A stretch of DNA of 64,000 bases from Bacteroidota bacterium (lineage in GTDB: Bacteria > Bacteroidota > Bacteroidia > UBA8524): NCBI GenBank assembly GCA_008933805.1, contig WBUH01000003.1, positions 62,001 through 126,000 of the forward strand, written 5' to 3'. Of the stretch, positions 42,991 to 51,410 are shown one piece after another. Under the pieces are notes generated by a model. The model ran no database searches. It had not been told where the DNA came from and saw nothing but the letters and a program-made list of their open reading frames with translations. A program made the translations under genes and the position numbers. Position 1 is the stretch's first letter. Each line of letters opens with the position of its first letter.

Positions 42991-44358
42991 ATGCAAAAAC
43001 CGTCTATACCCTCAGGAACCCGTGATTTTAGCCCCGCAGAGGTGGTTAAACGCCGTTATATTTTCAGCACCATCGAAAGTGTGTTTGTAAAATATGGCTT
43101 TAAACCCATTGAAACTCCAAGTATGGAAAACCTAAGCACCCTTACAGGTAAATACGGTGACGAGGGGGATAAACTGCTGTTTAAAATCCTTAATTCAGGA
43201 GATTATGCCGGCAAGGTAGATGATGCACAATGGGCTGAAAAGAACAGCAACAAGTTGGTATCAAAGATTGCCGAAAAAGGCTTGAGATACGACCTTACCG
43301 TTCCTTTTGCCCGCTTTGTGGTGATGAACCAAAGCAAGCTTTCGTTCCCGTTTCGCCGCTACCAAATGCAGCCTGTATGGCGCGGTGATAGACCCAGCAA
43401 AGGCCGCTACCGTGAGTTTTACCAATGCGATGCTGATATTATCGGGTCTGATTCGCTGATAAACGAAGCTGATTTGGTATTGATATACGCCGAGGCATTT
43501 GAAAAGCTTGGGGTTAACGTTACCATTAAAATAAACAACCGTAAGGTGCTGATGGGTATTGCCCAATTATTAGGTGTTGAAAATAAACTTACCGATTTAA
43601 CAGTAGCCATCGATAAGCTGGATAAAATTGGTATGGACGGTGTGAAAACAGAATTAACCGACCGTGGTTTCTCGTCACAACAAATAGAAAAAGCGGCTGA
43701 AATTGTGGGGTTTGAAGGTGATAATCACCAAACGGTTGCCTACCTAAATACCTTATTTGCCGAAGGCAGCGAGGGAAAAAAAGGCGTACAGGAACTTGAA
43801 ACGGTTTTCACCTACCTGCAAGCCACCGGTTTTGATTTCGGTAAACTGAAAATAGACCTTACACTTGCCCGCGGTCTTAACTATTACACAGGGGCAATTT
43901 TTGAAGTTAGTGCAAACGATGCGAAAATGGGCAGCATTGGGGGTGGTGGCCGCTACGACGACCTTACAGGTATTTTTGGTTTGAAAGGTATGTCGGGCGT
44001 AGGAATATCGTTTGGTGCAGATAGGATTTACGATGTGATGGAAGAACTTAATTTGTTCCCCAACACAACCAACTCCTTTACCCAGTTACTGTTTTGTTGC
44101 ATGACGGATGAAGCCCTTACGTATGCCTTGCCGCTGGCGGCCAAAGCCCGCAAAGCAGGCATAAACACAGAAGTATACCCAAGTGCTGCAAAACTTAAAA
44201 AGCAGTTAGATTTTGCCAACGCCAATCAAATAGCGTACGCGGTGATTATTGGCGAAAGCGAAATGCAAAACGGACAATTGGCATTTAAAAACCTGCACAC
44301 AGGCAACCAACAAAGTATAGACATTGACGGTGTTATCGATATGATAATCGGGGATTAA
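42991..44358 (+). CDS. hisS: Histidyl-tRNA synthetase
   Basis: Class II synthetase of 455 residues. Motif 2 region: RFVVMNQSKLSFPFRRYQM and WRGDRPSKGRYREFYQCD. The histidine-binding A-R-G-L-N-Y-Y-T-G-A-I-F-E is intact, and motif 3 is GMSGVGISFGADRI. The opening is P-S-I-P-S-G-T-R-D-F. The ATG at 42991 is chosen because the -7 box lies upstream of it. The C-terminal anticodon-binding domain is complete. The gene is followed by the 21-bp repeat array and hutH. Confidence 0.96.
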   Translation: MQKPSIPSGTRDFSPAEVVKRRYIFSTIESVFVKYGFKPIETPSMENLSTLTGKYGDEGDKLLFKILNSGDYAGKVDDAQWAEKNSNKLVSKIAEKGLRYDLTVPFARFVVMNQSKLSFPFRRYQMQPVWRGDRPSKGRYREFYQCDADIIGSDSLINEADLVLIYAEAFEKLGVNVTIKINNRKVLMGIAQLLGVENKLTDLTVAIDKLDKIGMDGVKTELTDRGFSSQQIEKAAEIVGFEGDNHQTVAYLNTLFAEGSEGKKGVQELETVFTYLQATGFDFGKLKIDLTLARGLNYYTGAIFEVSANDAKMGSIGGGGRYDDLTGIFGLKGMSGVGISFGADRIYDVMEELNLFPNTTNSFTQLLFCCMTDEALTYALPLAAKARKAGINTEVYPSAAKLKKQLDFANANQIAYAVIIGESEMQNGQLAFKNLHTGNQQSIDIDGVIDMIIGD

Positions 44359-44360
44359 CT

Positions 44361-44504
44361 CCTTCGACAGACTCAGGATTAACTGAGCTTGCTGAAGAAA
44401 ATCCTGAGCTTGCCGAAGGACATCCTGAGCTTGTCGAAGGACATCCTGAGCTTGTCGAAGGACATCCTGAGCTTGTCGAAGGACATCCTGAGCTTGTCGA
44501 AGGA
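44361..44504. repeat. Tandem array of 21-bp CTGAGCTTGTCGAAGG units
   Basis: Four identical 21-bp units (44421-44441, 44442-44462, 44463-44483, 44484-44504), each containing CCTGAGCTTGTCGAAGGA, are preceded by two diverged units (44381-44420) and an inverted unit (44361-44380). The region is open in several frames only because 21 is a multiple of three. It lies between hisS and hutH. The reverse complement of the unit is found at 22792-22832. Confidence 0.93.
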
Positions 44505-44538
44505 CACTTATAAATAAAAACATAAAACACACAAACAC

Positions 44539-46020
44539 GTGGGCCATATAATCAAAGACATTATCACTTTAGAAGAGATATACAAAGCGGTACTAAGCGG
44601 CGAAACCGTTGAATTATCTGAAAAAAGTAAGCAACGCATTGCCAACTGCCGTGCCTTTATTGATAATAAAGTAAAAGGTGATAGTGGCCCTATATATGGT
44701 ATAAATACCGGTTTCGGCTCGTTGTACAACGTACATATTGATACCGATTCGTTAGGCCGTTTGCAACGTAACCTGTTACTGTCACACGCCTGCGGAACGG
44801 GCGATGAGGTACCTCAAGACGTTGTGAAGCTGATGTTGTTGCTAAAAGCTCAATCCCTTAGTTACGGACACTCTGGTGTGCAGCTTGAAACCGTTCAGCG
44901 TTTGTTGGATTATTACAATGCAGGTATTTACCCTGTAGTATACCAACAAGGCTCGTTGGGTGCTTCGGGCGATTTAGCTCCGTTGGCTCATTTGTGCCTG
45001 CCGCTGTTGGGCGAAGGACAGATTTATTACAAAGGTGAAAAGTTAGCCGGTGCCGAGGCCAATAAAATTGTAGGCAAGCCCAATATTGAGCTACAAGCCA
45101 AAGAAGGGCTTGCATTGATAAACGGTACTCAGTTTATGAGTTCATACGCGGTATGGTGCTTGCTAAAAACCGAAATGCTTACCCTGTGGGCCGATACAAT
45201 TGCTGCCACCTCGTTTGAAGCATTCAACGGTAATTTGAAAGCATTTGATAGCCGCATTGCACGTGTACGCCCGCATGCCGGCCACCTGCATACGTCTACT
45301 TATTTTAATGAGTTGTTGAAAGACAGTGCTATCACCAATTCACCCGATAAAGCAGTACAAGACCCTTACTCTTTCCGTTGTATCCCGCAAGTACACGGCG
45401 CCAGCAAGGATGCTATTTCGCACGTGAAGCACGTGGTACATACTGAAATAAATTCTGTTACCGATAACCCTCTTGCTTTCCCTGAAGATGATACCATCAT
45501 TTCTGGCGGTAATTTTCACGGGCAGCCATTGGCGTTGGTGCTGGATTACCTTGCCATTGCCCTTGCCGAATTAGGCAGCATCAGCGAACGCCGTACGTAT
45601 TTGTTAATCAGCGGCCAGCGTGATTTGCCACCGTTTTTGGTAACCCGTCCCGGTATCAACTCAGGATTTATGATTCCGCAATACACTGCTGCAAGCATTG
45701 TAAGCCAAAACAAACAACTTTGCTCGCCTGCATCGGTTGATAGTATTGTATCATCAAACGGACAAGAAGACCACGTGAGCATGGGTGCTAATGCGGCTAC
45801 CAAAGCCTACCGTGTGGTGCAAAACTTAGAGCGTGTTTTAGGTATTGAACTGTTTACTGCTATGCAGGCACTGGATTTGCGTAAGAAAATAAGCGGGCTA
45901 AAATCAGCAGATACTATTGAAAAAATTTATGAAAACTATCGCAAGGTGGTTCCGTTTATTGAAGAAGATAGCTATATGCACCCACACATTGATGCCAGTG
46001 TGAAATTTTTACAAAAATGA
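44539..46020 (+). CDS. hutH: Histidine ammonia-lyase
   Basis: Deaminates histidine to urocanate. The Ala142-Ser143-Gly144 triad in G-S-L-G-A-S-G-D-L-A-P-L forms the MIO electrophile. The Ser82-His83 pair in L-L-L-S-H-A-C-G suggests a histidine rather than a tyrosine lyase, which usually has a different pair there. F-R-C-I-P-Q-V-H-G and Q-E-D-H-V-S-M-G-A-N-A-A are also typical of HutH. 493 residues, GTG start. No other hut gene is nearby. Its last codons overlap the next gene (ATGA). Confidence 0.92.
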   Translation: MGHIIKDIITLEEIYKAVLSGETVELSEKSKQRIANCRAFIDNKVKGDSGPIYGINTGFGSLYNVHIDTDSLGRLQRNLLLSHACGTGDEVPQDVVKLMLLLKAQSLSYGHSGVQLETVQRLLDYYNAGIYPVVYQQGSLGASGDLAPLAHLCLPLLGEGQIYYKGEKLAGAEANKIVGKPNIELQAKEGLALINGTQFMSSYAVWCLLKTEMLTLWADTIAATSFEAFNGNLKAFDSRIARVRPHAGHLHTSTYFNELLKDSAITNSPDKAVQDPYSFRCIPQVHGASKDAISHVKHVVHTEINSVTDNPLAFPEDDTIISGGNFHGQPLALVLDYLAIALAELGSISERRTYLLISGQRDLPPFLVTRPGINSGFMIPQYTAASIVSQNKQLCSPASVDSIVSSNGQEDHVSMGANAATKAYRVVQNLERVLGIELFTAMQALDLRKKISGLKSADTIEKIYENYRKVVPFIEEDSYMHPHIDASVKFLQK

Positions 46021-46643
46021 AAAAACTAAGTGCCCTTATATGGTTTGTATGTGTTGCGCTTGCCGCCAATGCTCAAAAATTTGAGGGTGGTTTTACGGGC
46101 GGACTAAACCTGAGCCAGTTAGACGGCGATATGCTTTCTGGCTATCACAAAGCGGGTATTAACGGCGGTATTTGGGTGAGTTACCCGTTTAATGATAAAT
46201 GGTCGGCCGGGATTGAGTTTTTATATACCCAAAAGGGCGCTTTGCGCCAAATTGACGAAAACAATATTGCAGCTACGTTTGCCTTTGATAAATTTAAGCT
46301 GAATTATATTGAAGTGCCTGTGTACGGCGGGTTTACTTATAAAAAATTTACCGGCCAGTTTGGATTGACGGGCGGTTATTTATTAGGCGCAAAAGTGGAA
46401 GACTTTGCCGGAATACGCGATTATAAAACCAAACTAAAACCTTTTGAAACAGGTATTTTGTTGGGACTATCCTACCCTATCAATAAAAAACTGGCTGCCC
46501 AATTACGGTGGCAGTACACTATATCATCACTGGCAAAAGGTGATAACCGAAACATCTTTACTGATAACGGGTTTTCGCGGGTTATCCTCGGTTTGTACAA
46601 TAACCTATTGAGTGTGAACCTAAAGTATTCGTTAAACAAATAA
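46017..46643 (+). CDS. Outer-membrane beta-barrel (porin-family) protein
   Basis: A 208-residue barrel with a signal peptide (MKKLSALIWFVCVALAANA). The mature chain shows eight or so strands: FEGGFTGGLNLSQL, WSAGIEFLYTQKG, YIEVPVYGGFTYKKF, QFGLTGGYLLGAKV, FETGILLGLSYP, and a final L-L-S-V-N-L-K-Y-S-L-N-K. This resembles the outer-membrane-beta-barrel (PF13568) family. It overlaps hutH by four bases, so it is translated from the same message, which is unusual for a catabolic enzyme. Confidence 0.85.
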   Translation: MKKLSALIWFVCVALAANAQKFEGGFTGGLNLSQLDGDMLSGYHKAGINGGIWVSYPFNDKWSAGIEFLYTQKGALRQIDENNIAATFAFDKFKLNYIEVPVYGGFTYKKFTGQFGLTGGYLLGAKVEDFAGIRDYKTKLKPFETGILLGLSYPINKKLAAQLRWQYTISSLAKGDNRNIFTDNGFSRVILGLYNNLLSVNLKYSLNK

Positions 46644-46792
46644 GACGTAAGACTTTTGTAAAAGGCATCTTTTTATTTCGCTACAAAGACACTAAGATGG
46701 CTCATTACAAGTGTTTTGCGTCTTCGTGCCTTTGCAGCATAAAGAGTGTATTACATCCCAATTGAGCTAATATGAATATTCTTAGTTGGCCA

Positions 46793-49201
46793 TTACTTCA
46801 CCACCAATTTCTTGCTTAGGTGTTTGCCTAAGTTTACGTAGTAAATGCCTGCTGCCCACTCGTCAGTATCAACTTCAACAAAGTTTTGGCCGGGGTATAA
46901 GTGTACTTCTTCAACTTTACGCCCTGCATTATCAGTAATCAGTAATTGTTGTTTGTTGTACACATCGTCAAACTCAATTTTCACTTGCCCGTCGGTAGGG
47001 TTTGGGTAAATGTTTAGTTTACCATCCTTTATTTCTTCAGGGTTAGTTATTCCACCCAATGTTTTATCAAACATGGCAAACACGTACTCCCCTTTTTTAA
47101 TTCCGTTTAAGGTAATATTTCCGCGTTTATCCAATTTGTTACCCGTTGTGATTGTGTAGTGAGGGTATATAAACCATGCGCTTCTTGGGTCGGGACGGTA
47201 CAACAATACCAAACTGTCCTCAGTGGTTTTTATCAAGTCATTATCCAGCCAGCCGCTCGTAAATCCGCCGGGCGTGCTGCCATCATACTGCAATATTGTT
47301 GTTGCGTTTAGCAAGGTATCACTCCATGTGCCTGATATGCGCCAATACCTGCTACCCGAAGCATATAAGTTAGGATAAGGTATTGCTCCGCTTACCGGAG
47401 CCGTCCAGTGGTGTTCAACACGCATCAACGCGCTATCAGCCAAAGCATTTGCGTTTACAACCACATTCAAAAACGTGCCGTTAAAATAATACCCTGAGTT
47501 ACTTTTCACCCAATACTCGTTTTCAGTAACCGCATCGCTAAGTCTTGCATCACGGTCGGTAACCACCATTTTAGGGGCAAAGAGCATGGTGGCTATCACT
47601 TGGGTATCGGCAAGGTTTAGTTTTATAGGTAGATTATATACATCGCCCTTATCACTGATAAAGGATACCACCAAAGGCACATCTTTGTACAACTTATTGG
47701 TAAAGCGTAGTTGCTGATTCACTTTTGCAGTGCAGGTATAGTTGCTGCCGTTTTGCACGGTATTGGTTATATACGCTGAAAATGCTGTGAACCCGGCTGT
47801 ATATACCCAATTATCAAAAAACGCAGTAAGGTTGGCCGATGTATGTGCTTGCAATGTGGTTTTTAAATCCTCGCTGCTCACATCTGATAGTTTTTTAACA
47901 TTCTGAAATGCCTTGATACCTGCCATAAAATCAGCATCGCCCATGTAGCCGCGTAAGCTATGCACTACACTTGCTCCTTTCTTGTACACGTGGTCACCGT
48001 AGGTGTAGGCATGGGGAACACCACTTACGGGCCAGGGTTGTCCGTCGGTTAAATGGGCACGGCGCAATACCTCAAAGTGATTGTCCATTATAGCCTCGTT
48101 GTATCGTTTTTTGCCGTATATGTGTTCTAAAAACAACTTCTCAGAGTACGATGCCCATCCCTCATTCAACCACATATCTTCTTGGGTACGGCAGGTGGTG
48201 TTATCGCCCCACCAATGGTGGGCAAACTCATGAGCCATCAAAGTTTCCTGACTCAGCGTGCCGTCAATGGCAAACAGCGGGTATGCAATATTGGTTGCGT
48301 GTTCCATCGCGCCGCCACTAAAAGGTACTGCATTAAACCCTACCCTTTCGAAACGGTGTGGACCGTACCATTTTTCAAATCCTTCAAATGCTCCTTTTAA
48401 ATTGGTGAACGATGCTCTCATTTTAGCAGTATCGTTAGGATGTGCAGCAAGTGTAATTGGCGTTGGGCCTGATAAAGCCGCATACGAATCTTCTATCACC
48501 CCGTAAGGGGCAACAGCTACCGAAGCTAGGTAAGTAGGTATGGGTGTGTTTAATTGCCAGTACCAAGTTGTGCTACCGTCAAAATTATCGGTTCTGTTTA
48601 TCAATGTGCCGTTGCACATGGCGCGGTTGGTACCGTCGGTGGTAATTACAAAGTCATACAACGAACGACTGGTAAACTCATCTACACAAGGAAACCACAC
48701 CCGCCCGAAATTATGGGGATTGGCATCAAAGCCTACCCCAAGGTTAAACGCATATACCCCTGAAAAATAAAACCCTCCCCATTTTTTATCGGTTTGGGGC
48801 TTGCCCTCGTATTCAACACGCACTACTTGACTGTCGTTGGTGTTTAAAGGGGTTTTAAGTGAAATCAATAGTGCGGTATCGTTGTATAAATAGGTAAGAG
48901 AATCGGGACCTGCCCAAATTTTGTTTACCGTTAGTTTCAACAAATCAAGTTTAATGGTCGAAAGTCCGTTTTCTTTTGATACGATGGTTACATCGGTATA
49001 TCCCTTAATGGTTTTGGTTGATGTATTACGTATATCAAGGTTAATGCTGTATTTACGCACCTCAAATTTGTTAGCTGCGCCCGATTTTTTTTGTGAGACA
49101 AGTAAATCCCAATTGCCGTGAAAACGGCAGCCCCCTTGCGCTTTTAGGCCAAATGCAATGCATGCAAAAAACAGTGTAATGTATATTCTCCTCAAGTTCA
49201 T
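46793..49201 (-). CDS. M1 family aminopeptidase with T9SS sorting tail
   Basis: An 802-residue zinc aminopeptidase, secreted (signal MNLRRIYITLFFACIAFGLKAQ). The active site is complete: GGAMEH (296-301), H324-E-F-A-H328 and Glu347 in L-N-E-G-W-A, the H-E-x-x-H-x18-E pattern. The C-terminal tail has NIYPNPTDGQVKIEF, AGRKVEEVHL and W-A-A-G-I-Y-Y-V-N-L, a type A T9SS sorting domain, so it is sent to the outside or cell surface, presumably to trim peptides for uptake. Confidence 0.93.
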   Translation of the reverse strand: MNLRRIYITLFFACIAFGLKAQGGCRFHGNWDLLVSQKKSGAANKFEVRKYSINLDIRNTSTKTIKGYTDVTIVSKENGLSTIKLDLLKLTVNKIWAGPDSLTYLYNDTALLISLKTPLNTNDSQVVRVEYEGKPQTDKKWGGFYFSGVYAFNLGVGFDANPHNFGRVWFPCVDEFTSRSLYDFVITTDGTNRAMCNGTLINRTDNFDGSTTWYWQLNTPIPTYLASVAVAPYGVIEDSYAALSGPTPITLAAHPNDTAKMRASFTNLKGAFEGFEKWYGPHRFERVGFNAVPFSGGAMEHATNIAYPLFAIDGTLSQETLMAHEFAHHWWGDNTTCRTQEDMWLNEGWASYSEKLFLEHIYGKKRYNEAIMDNHFEVLRRAHLTDGQPWPVSGVPHAYTYGDHVYKKGASVVHSLRGYMGDADFMAGIKAFQNVKKLSDVSSEDLKTTLQAHTSANLTAFFDNWVYTAGFTAFSAYITNTVQNGSNYTCTAKVNQQLRFTNKLYKDVPLVVSFISDKGDVYNLPIKLNLADTQVIATMLFAPKMVVTDRDARLSDAVTENEYWVKSNSGYYFNGTFLNVVVNANALADSALMRVEHHWTAPVSGAIPYPNLYASGSRYWRISGTWSDTLLNATTILQYDGSTPGGFTSGWLDNDLIKTTEDSLVLLYRPDPRSAWFIYPHYTITTGNKLDKRGNITLNGIKKGEYVFAMFDKTLGGITNPEEIKDGKLNIYPNPTDGQVKIEFDDVYNKQQLLITDNAGRKVEEVHLYPGQNFVEVDTDEWAAGIYYVNLGKHLSKKLVVK

Positions 49202-49255
49202 AGTTTAGAAGTTGATATTGCAGTGTATATCTTCTTGATTAATCCGCAATATAGT

Positions 49256-49263
49256 TATTTTTG
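49256..49263 (+). promoter_or_regulatory. -7 box of the sterol-desaturase-family gene
   Basis: TATTTTTG with a TTG at 49235-49237 upstream (18 nt spacing). The ATG at 49273 is 9 nt downstream. It excludes the in-frame TTG at 49261, which lies inside the box. Confidence 0.6.
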
Positions 49264-49272
49264 CGCCTGTTT

Positions 49273-50178
49273 ATGAGTGAGTACCTCGTCTATATCACCA
49301 CCCCTCTGTATGCTGTCTTTATATTAGGCGAATTGCTTTACAGTCATTTTCATCACCTCAGACTTTATAGCGGAAAGGATTTTTTCACCAATCTTGGCTT
49401 GGGCATACTGGGTGCTTGTTTTGATTTTTTGATGATAGGCGTATGTTTTGGGGTGCTTAACTACATAGCCGCAAACTATGCACTCATACACATACAAAAC
49501 CCCGTACTACGGTGGGTAGGTGTGTTTTTGATACAAGACTTTTGCTTTTACTGGCTACACCGTGTTGAGCATTATTGCCGTTTCTTTTGGGCAGTTCACG
49601 CCAACCACCACTCAAGCAACTTATTTAATCTTTCAGTAGCCTTGCGTTCATCGGTGTTGCAACCGCTGTACCGATATATGTTCTTTTTGCCTTGCGGCCT
49701 TTTGGGTTTTACGGGTCAAGAAGTAATGTTTATCTACGCCGTAAACCAAGCGTATGCCTTTTTTGTGCACACCAAACTGGTGGGTAAACTGGGCTGGTAC
49801 GAACAGATATTTGTTACCCCTTCTCACCATCGTGTACACCACGGCAGCAACCCGCAATACCTTGATAAAAACATGGGACAAGTGCTGATTATATGGGATA
49901 AGATTTTTGGTACTTATGCTGAGGAAAATGAAGAAGTTGAGTTTGGCCTTACTACTAAGCTGGATACCTTCTTTTTGCCCCGTGTGGTAATGGGAGAATG
50001 GAGCAAAATATGGGCTGACGTGAAGAAACCCGTATCACTAAAAGATAAGCTTATGTACGTGTTTGGCCCGCCGGGATGGAGTCACGACGGTAGTACGCTT
50101 ACCTCCGCACAAATGAGGCAACAAATGGATGCAAAATCTTTGCAGCCTGTAAACATCAAAGAAGAACAATTGTTATAA
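49273..50178 (+). CDS. Sterol desaturase / fatty acid hydroxylase superfamily protein
   Basis: A 301-residue integral membrane di-iron enzyme. Histidine motifs: W-L-H-R-V-E-H (H-x3-H), W-A-V-H-A-N-H-H-S (H-x2-H-H), F-F-V-H-T-K, and P-S-H-H-R-V-H-H-G. All ligands for the di-iron centre are present. Substrate might be a lipid, carotenoid or sterol-like compound. It is 4 nt upstream of the peroxiredoxin gene, so they share a transcript. The longer frame from 49261 starts inside the promoter and is rejected. Confidence 0.92.
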   Translation: MSEYLVYITTPLYAVFILGELLYSHFHHLRLYSGKDFFTNLGLGILGACFDFLMIGVCFGVLNYIAANYALIHIQNPVLRWVGVFLIQDFCFYWLHRVEHYCRFFWAVHANHHSSNLFNLSVALRSSVLQPLYRYMFFLPCGLLGFTGQEVMFIYAVNQAYAFFVHTKLVGKLGWYEQIFVTPSHHRVHHGSNPQYLDKNMGQVLIIWDKIFGTYAEENEEVEFGLTTKLDTFFLPRVVMGEWSKIWADVKKPVSLKDKLMYVFGPPGWSHDGSTLTSAQMRQQMDAKSLQPVNIKEEQLL

Positions 50179-50182
50179 CATC

Positions 50183-50659
50183 ATGAATACATTAAAAATT
50201 GGCGACATTGCCCCTGCATTTACTTTGTATAACTCTGAAAAGAAAGAAATTTCTTTGGCGGATTTTAAAGGAAAAAACGTGGTAATTCTGTTTTTCCCGC
50301 TGGCATTTACCAGTACATGTACGGCTGAGCTTTGCGGCGTACGCGATGATATTGCCAACTACCAACGCTTAGATGCTGAGGTTTTGGCTATATCGGTAGA
50401 TACCCCACACACGCTTGCCAAGTTTAAAGAAGAACAGCATTTTAACTTTAATGTGCTTTCTGACTTCAATAAAGAAGCGTCAACTGCTTACGGCAGTATA
50501 TACGAAACTTTTGTATTGGGTATGCGCGGTGTATCTAAACGTTCAGCGTTTGTAGTTGATAAAGCCGGCGTTATACAATATGCTGAAGTGCTTGAAAGTG
50601 CAGGCGATGTGCCCAACCTTGAAGCGGTAAAAGCTACCCTTGCAGGTTTAAGCAAGTAA
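50183..50659 (+). CDS. Peroxiredoxin (AhpC/TSA family)
   Basis: A 158-residue thiol peroxidase. Peroxidatic Cys46 lies in P-L-A-F-T-S-T-C-T-A-E-L-C, with another Cys51 five residues on. The later Arg in the G-V-S-K-R-S-A-F-V-V-D segment completes the catalytic set. This arrangement resembles AhpE/Bcp-like peroxiredoxins. It reduces peroxides with electrons from thioredoxin. It ends at a strong terminator. Confidence 0.93.
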   Translation: MNTLKIGDIAPAFTLYNSEKKEISLADFKGKNVVILFFPLAFTSTCTAELCGVRDDIANYQRLDAEVLAISVDTPHTLAKFKEEQHFNFNVLSDFNKEASTAYGSIYETFVLGMRGVSKRSAFVVDKAGVIQYAEVLESAGDVPNLEAVKATLAGLSK

Positions 50660-50682
50660 TTGAATTAAAGAAATAGAACAAG

Positions 50683-50711
50683 GCATCAGGAGAACTCCTG
50701 ATGCTTTTTTT
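50683..50711 (+). terminator. Rho-independent terminator
   Basis: GCATCAGGA-GAAC-TCCTGATGC followed by seven T, after the peroxiredoxin gene. Confidence 0.93.
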
Positions 50712-50732
50712 GTTTGTATTATGGGGTAAAAA

Positions 50733-51293
50733 CTATTGAGCGGCCGAGGCCCTTATACGGCTAAGGCTCACTTGGGTGATACCCAGATACGAAGCAATGT
50801 ATTTTAGCGGACAGCGGTTTATCAAACCGGGATATTTTTGGTTTAGTACCTCATACCTTTCTTTTGCTTCATGAAATCTTATACTTTCTATCCGTTGCTG
50901 CCCCTCTAAAAAAGCAAAAATAGCCATCTTCCTTCCTACCCTTTCAATATCGTGATGACGGGTACACAACTCCTCAAATTGCCGGTAATTAACCCGCAAC
51001 ACTGTTGAATCTTCCAACAGTTGTATCCCCTTTTTAGATGGTCGCCCGCTAAAAAGGCTATCCACCCCACCTATAAATTGCCCGTCGATGGCAAAATAGT
51101 CCGTTACATCCAACCCGTTCACCTCATAATACACCCTCGCTACTCCTTCATTCACAAAATACATGTAGTGCGAAACCCCGCCGATTTTTAGCAAATGGGT
51201 GTTGCGTTTGTAGGGTTTCTCTTCAATTATCTCTGAAAGTGCCGCTTGCGCTTCAGCCGAAAGCGGGCTTATTAGCATAAGAGAATGTAGCAT
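50733..51293 (-). CDS. Crp/Fnr-family transcriptional regulator
   Basis: A 186-residue regulator. Residues about 20-115 are a cyclic-nucleotide-binding beta barrel (H-L-L-K-I-G-G-V-S-H-Y-M-Y-F-V-N-E-G, F-I-G-G-V-D-S-L-F-S-G). The C-terminal part is a helix-turn-helix (L-K-Y-I-A-S-Y-L-G-I-T-Q-V-S-L-S-R-I-R). It lacks the N-terminal cysteines of FNR. Ligand unknown. It is transcribed away from nhaD, with 117 bp between the start codons. Confidence 0.92.
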   Translation of the reverse strand: MLHSLMLISPLSAEAQAALSEIIEEKPYKRNTHLLKIGGVSHYMYFVNEGVARVYYEVNGLDVTDYFAIDGQFIGGVDSLFSGRPSKKGIQLLEDSTVLRVNYRQFEELCTRHHDIERVGRKMAIFAFLEGQQRIESIRFHEAKERYEVLNQKYPGLINRCPLKYIASYLGITQVSLSRIRASAAQ

Positions 51294-51381
51294 TTTTCAA
51301 TTTTTTGTAAAAATAAATAATAAGTAATGAGGTACTTAGCGCGAAATATATAATTAGCGGCGGTAGGAAAAGAGTAAATTT

Positions 51382-51389
51382 TATATTTG
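51382..51389 (+). promoter_or_regulatory. -7 box of nhaD
   Basis: TATATTTG, an exact TAnnTTTG match, 21 nt before the ATG at 51411. It lies upstream of the in-frame codon at 51387 that would extend the protein by eight residues. Confidence 0.6.
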
Positions 51390-51410
51390 CGACGCGAAAA
51401 TTTGCTCTTT

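Noticed and set aside
44206-44547. Open frames with repeated C-P-S-T-S-S-G or R-Q-A-Q-D-V-L units
   Set aside because: They are created by the 21-bp tandem DNA repeat, which is a multiple of three, and run antisense across hisS and into the gap. There is no start signal and no protein character outside the repeat.
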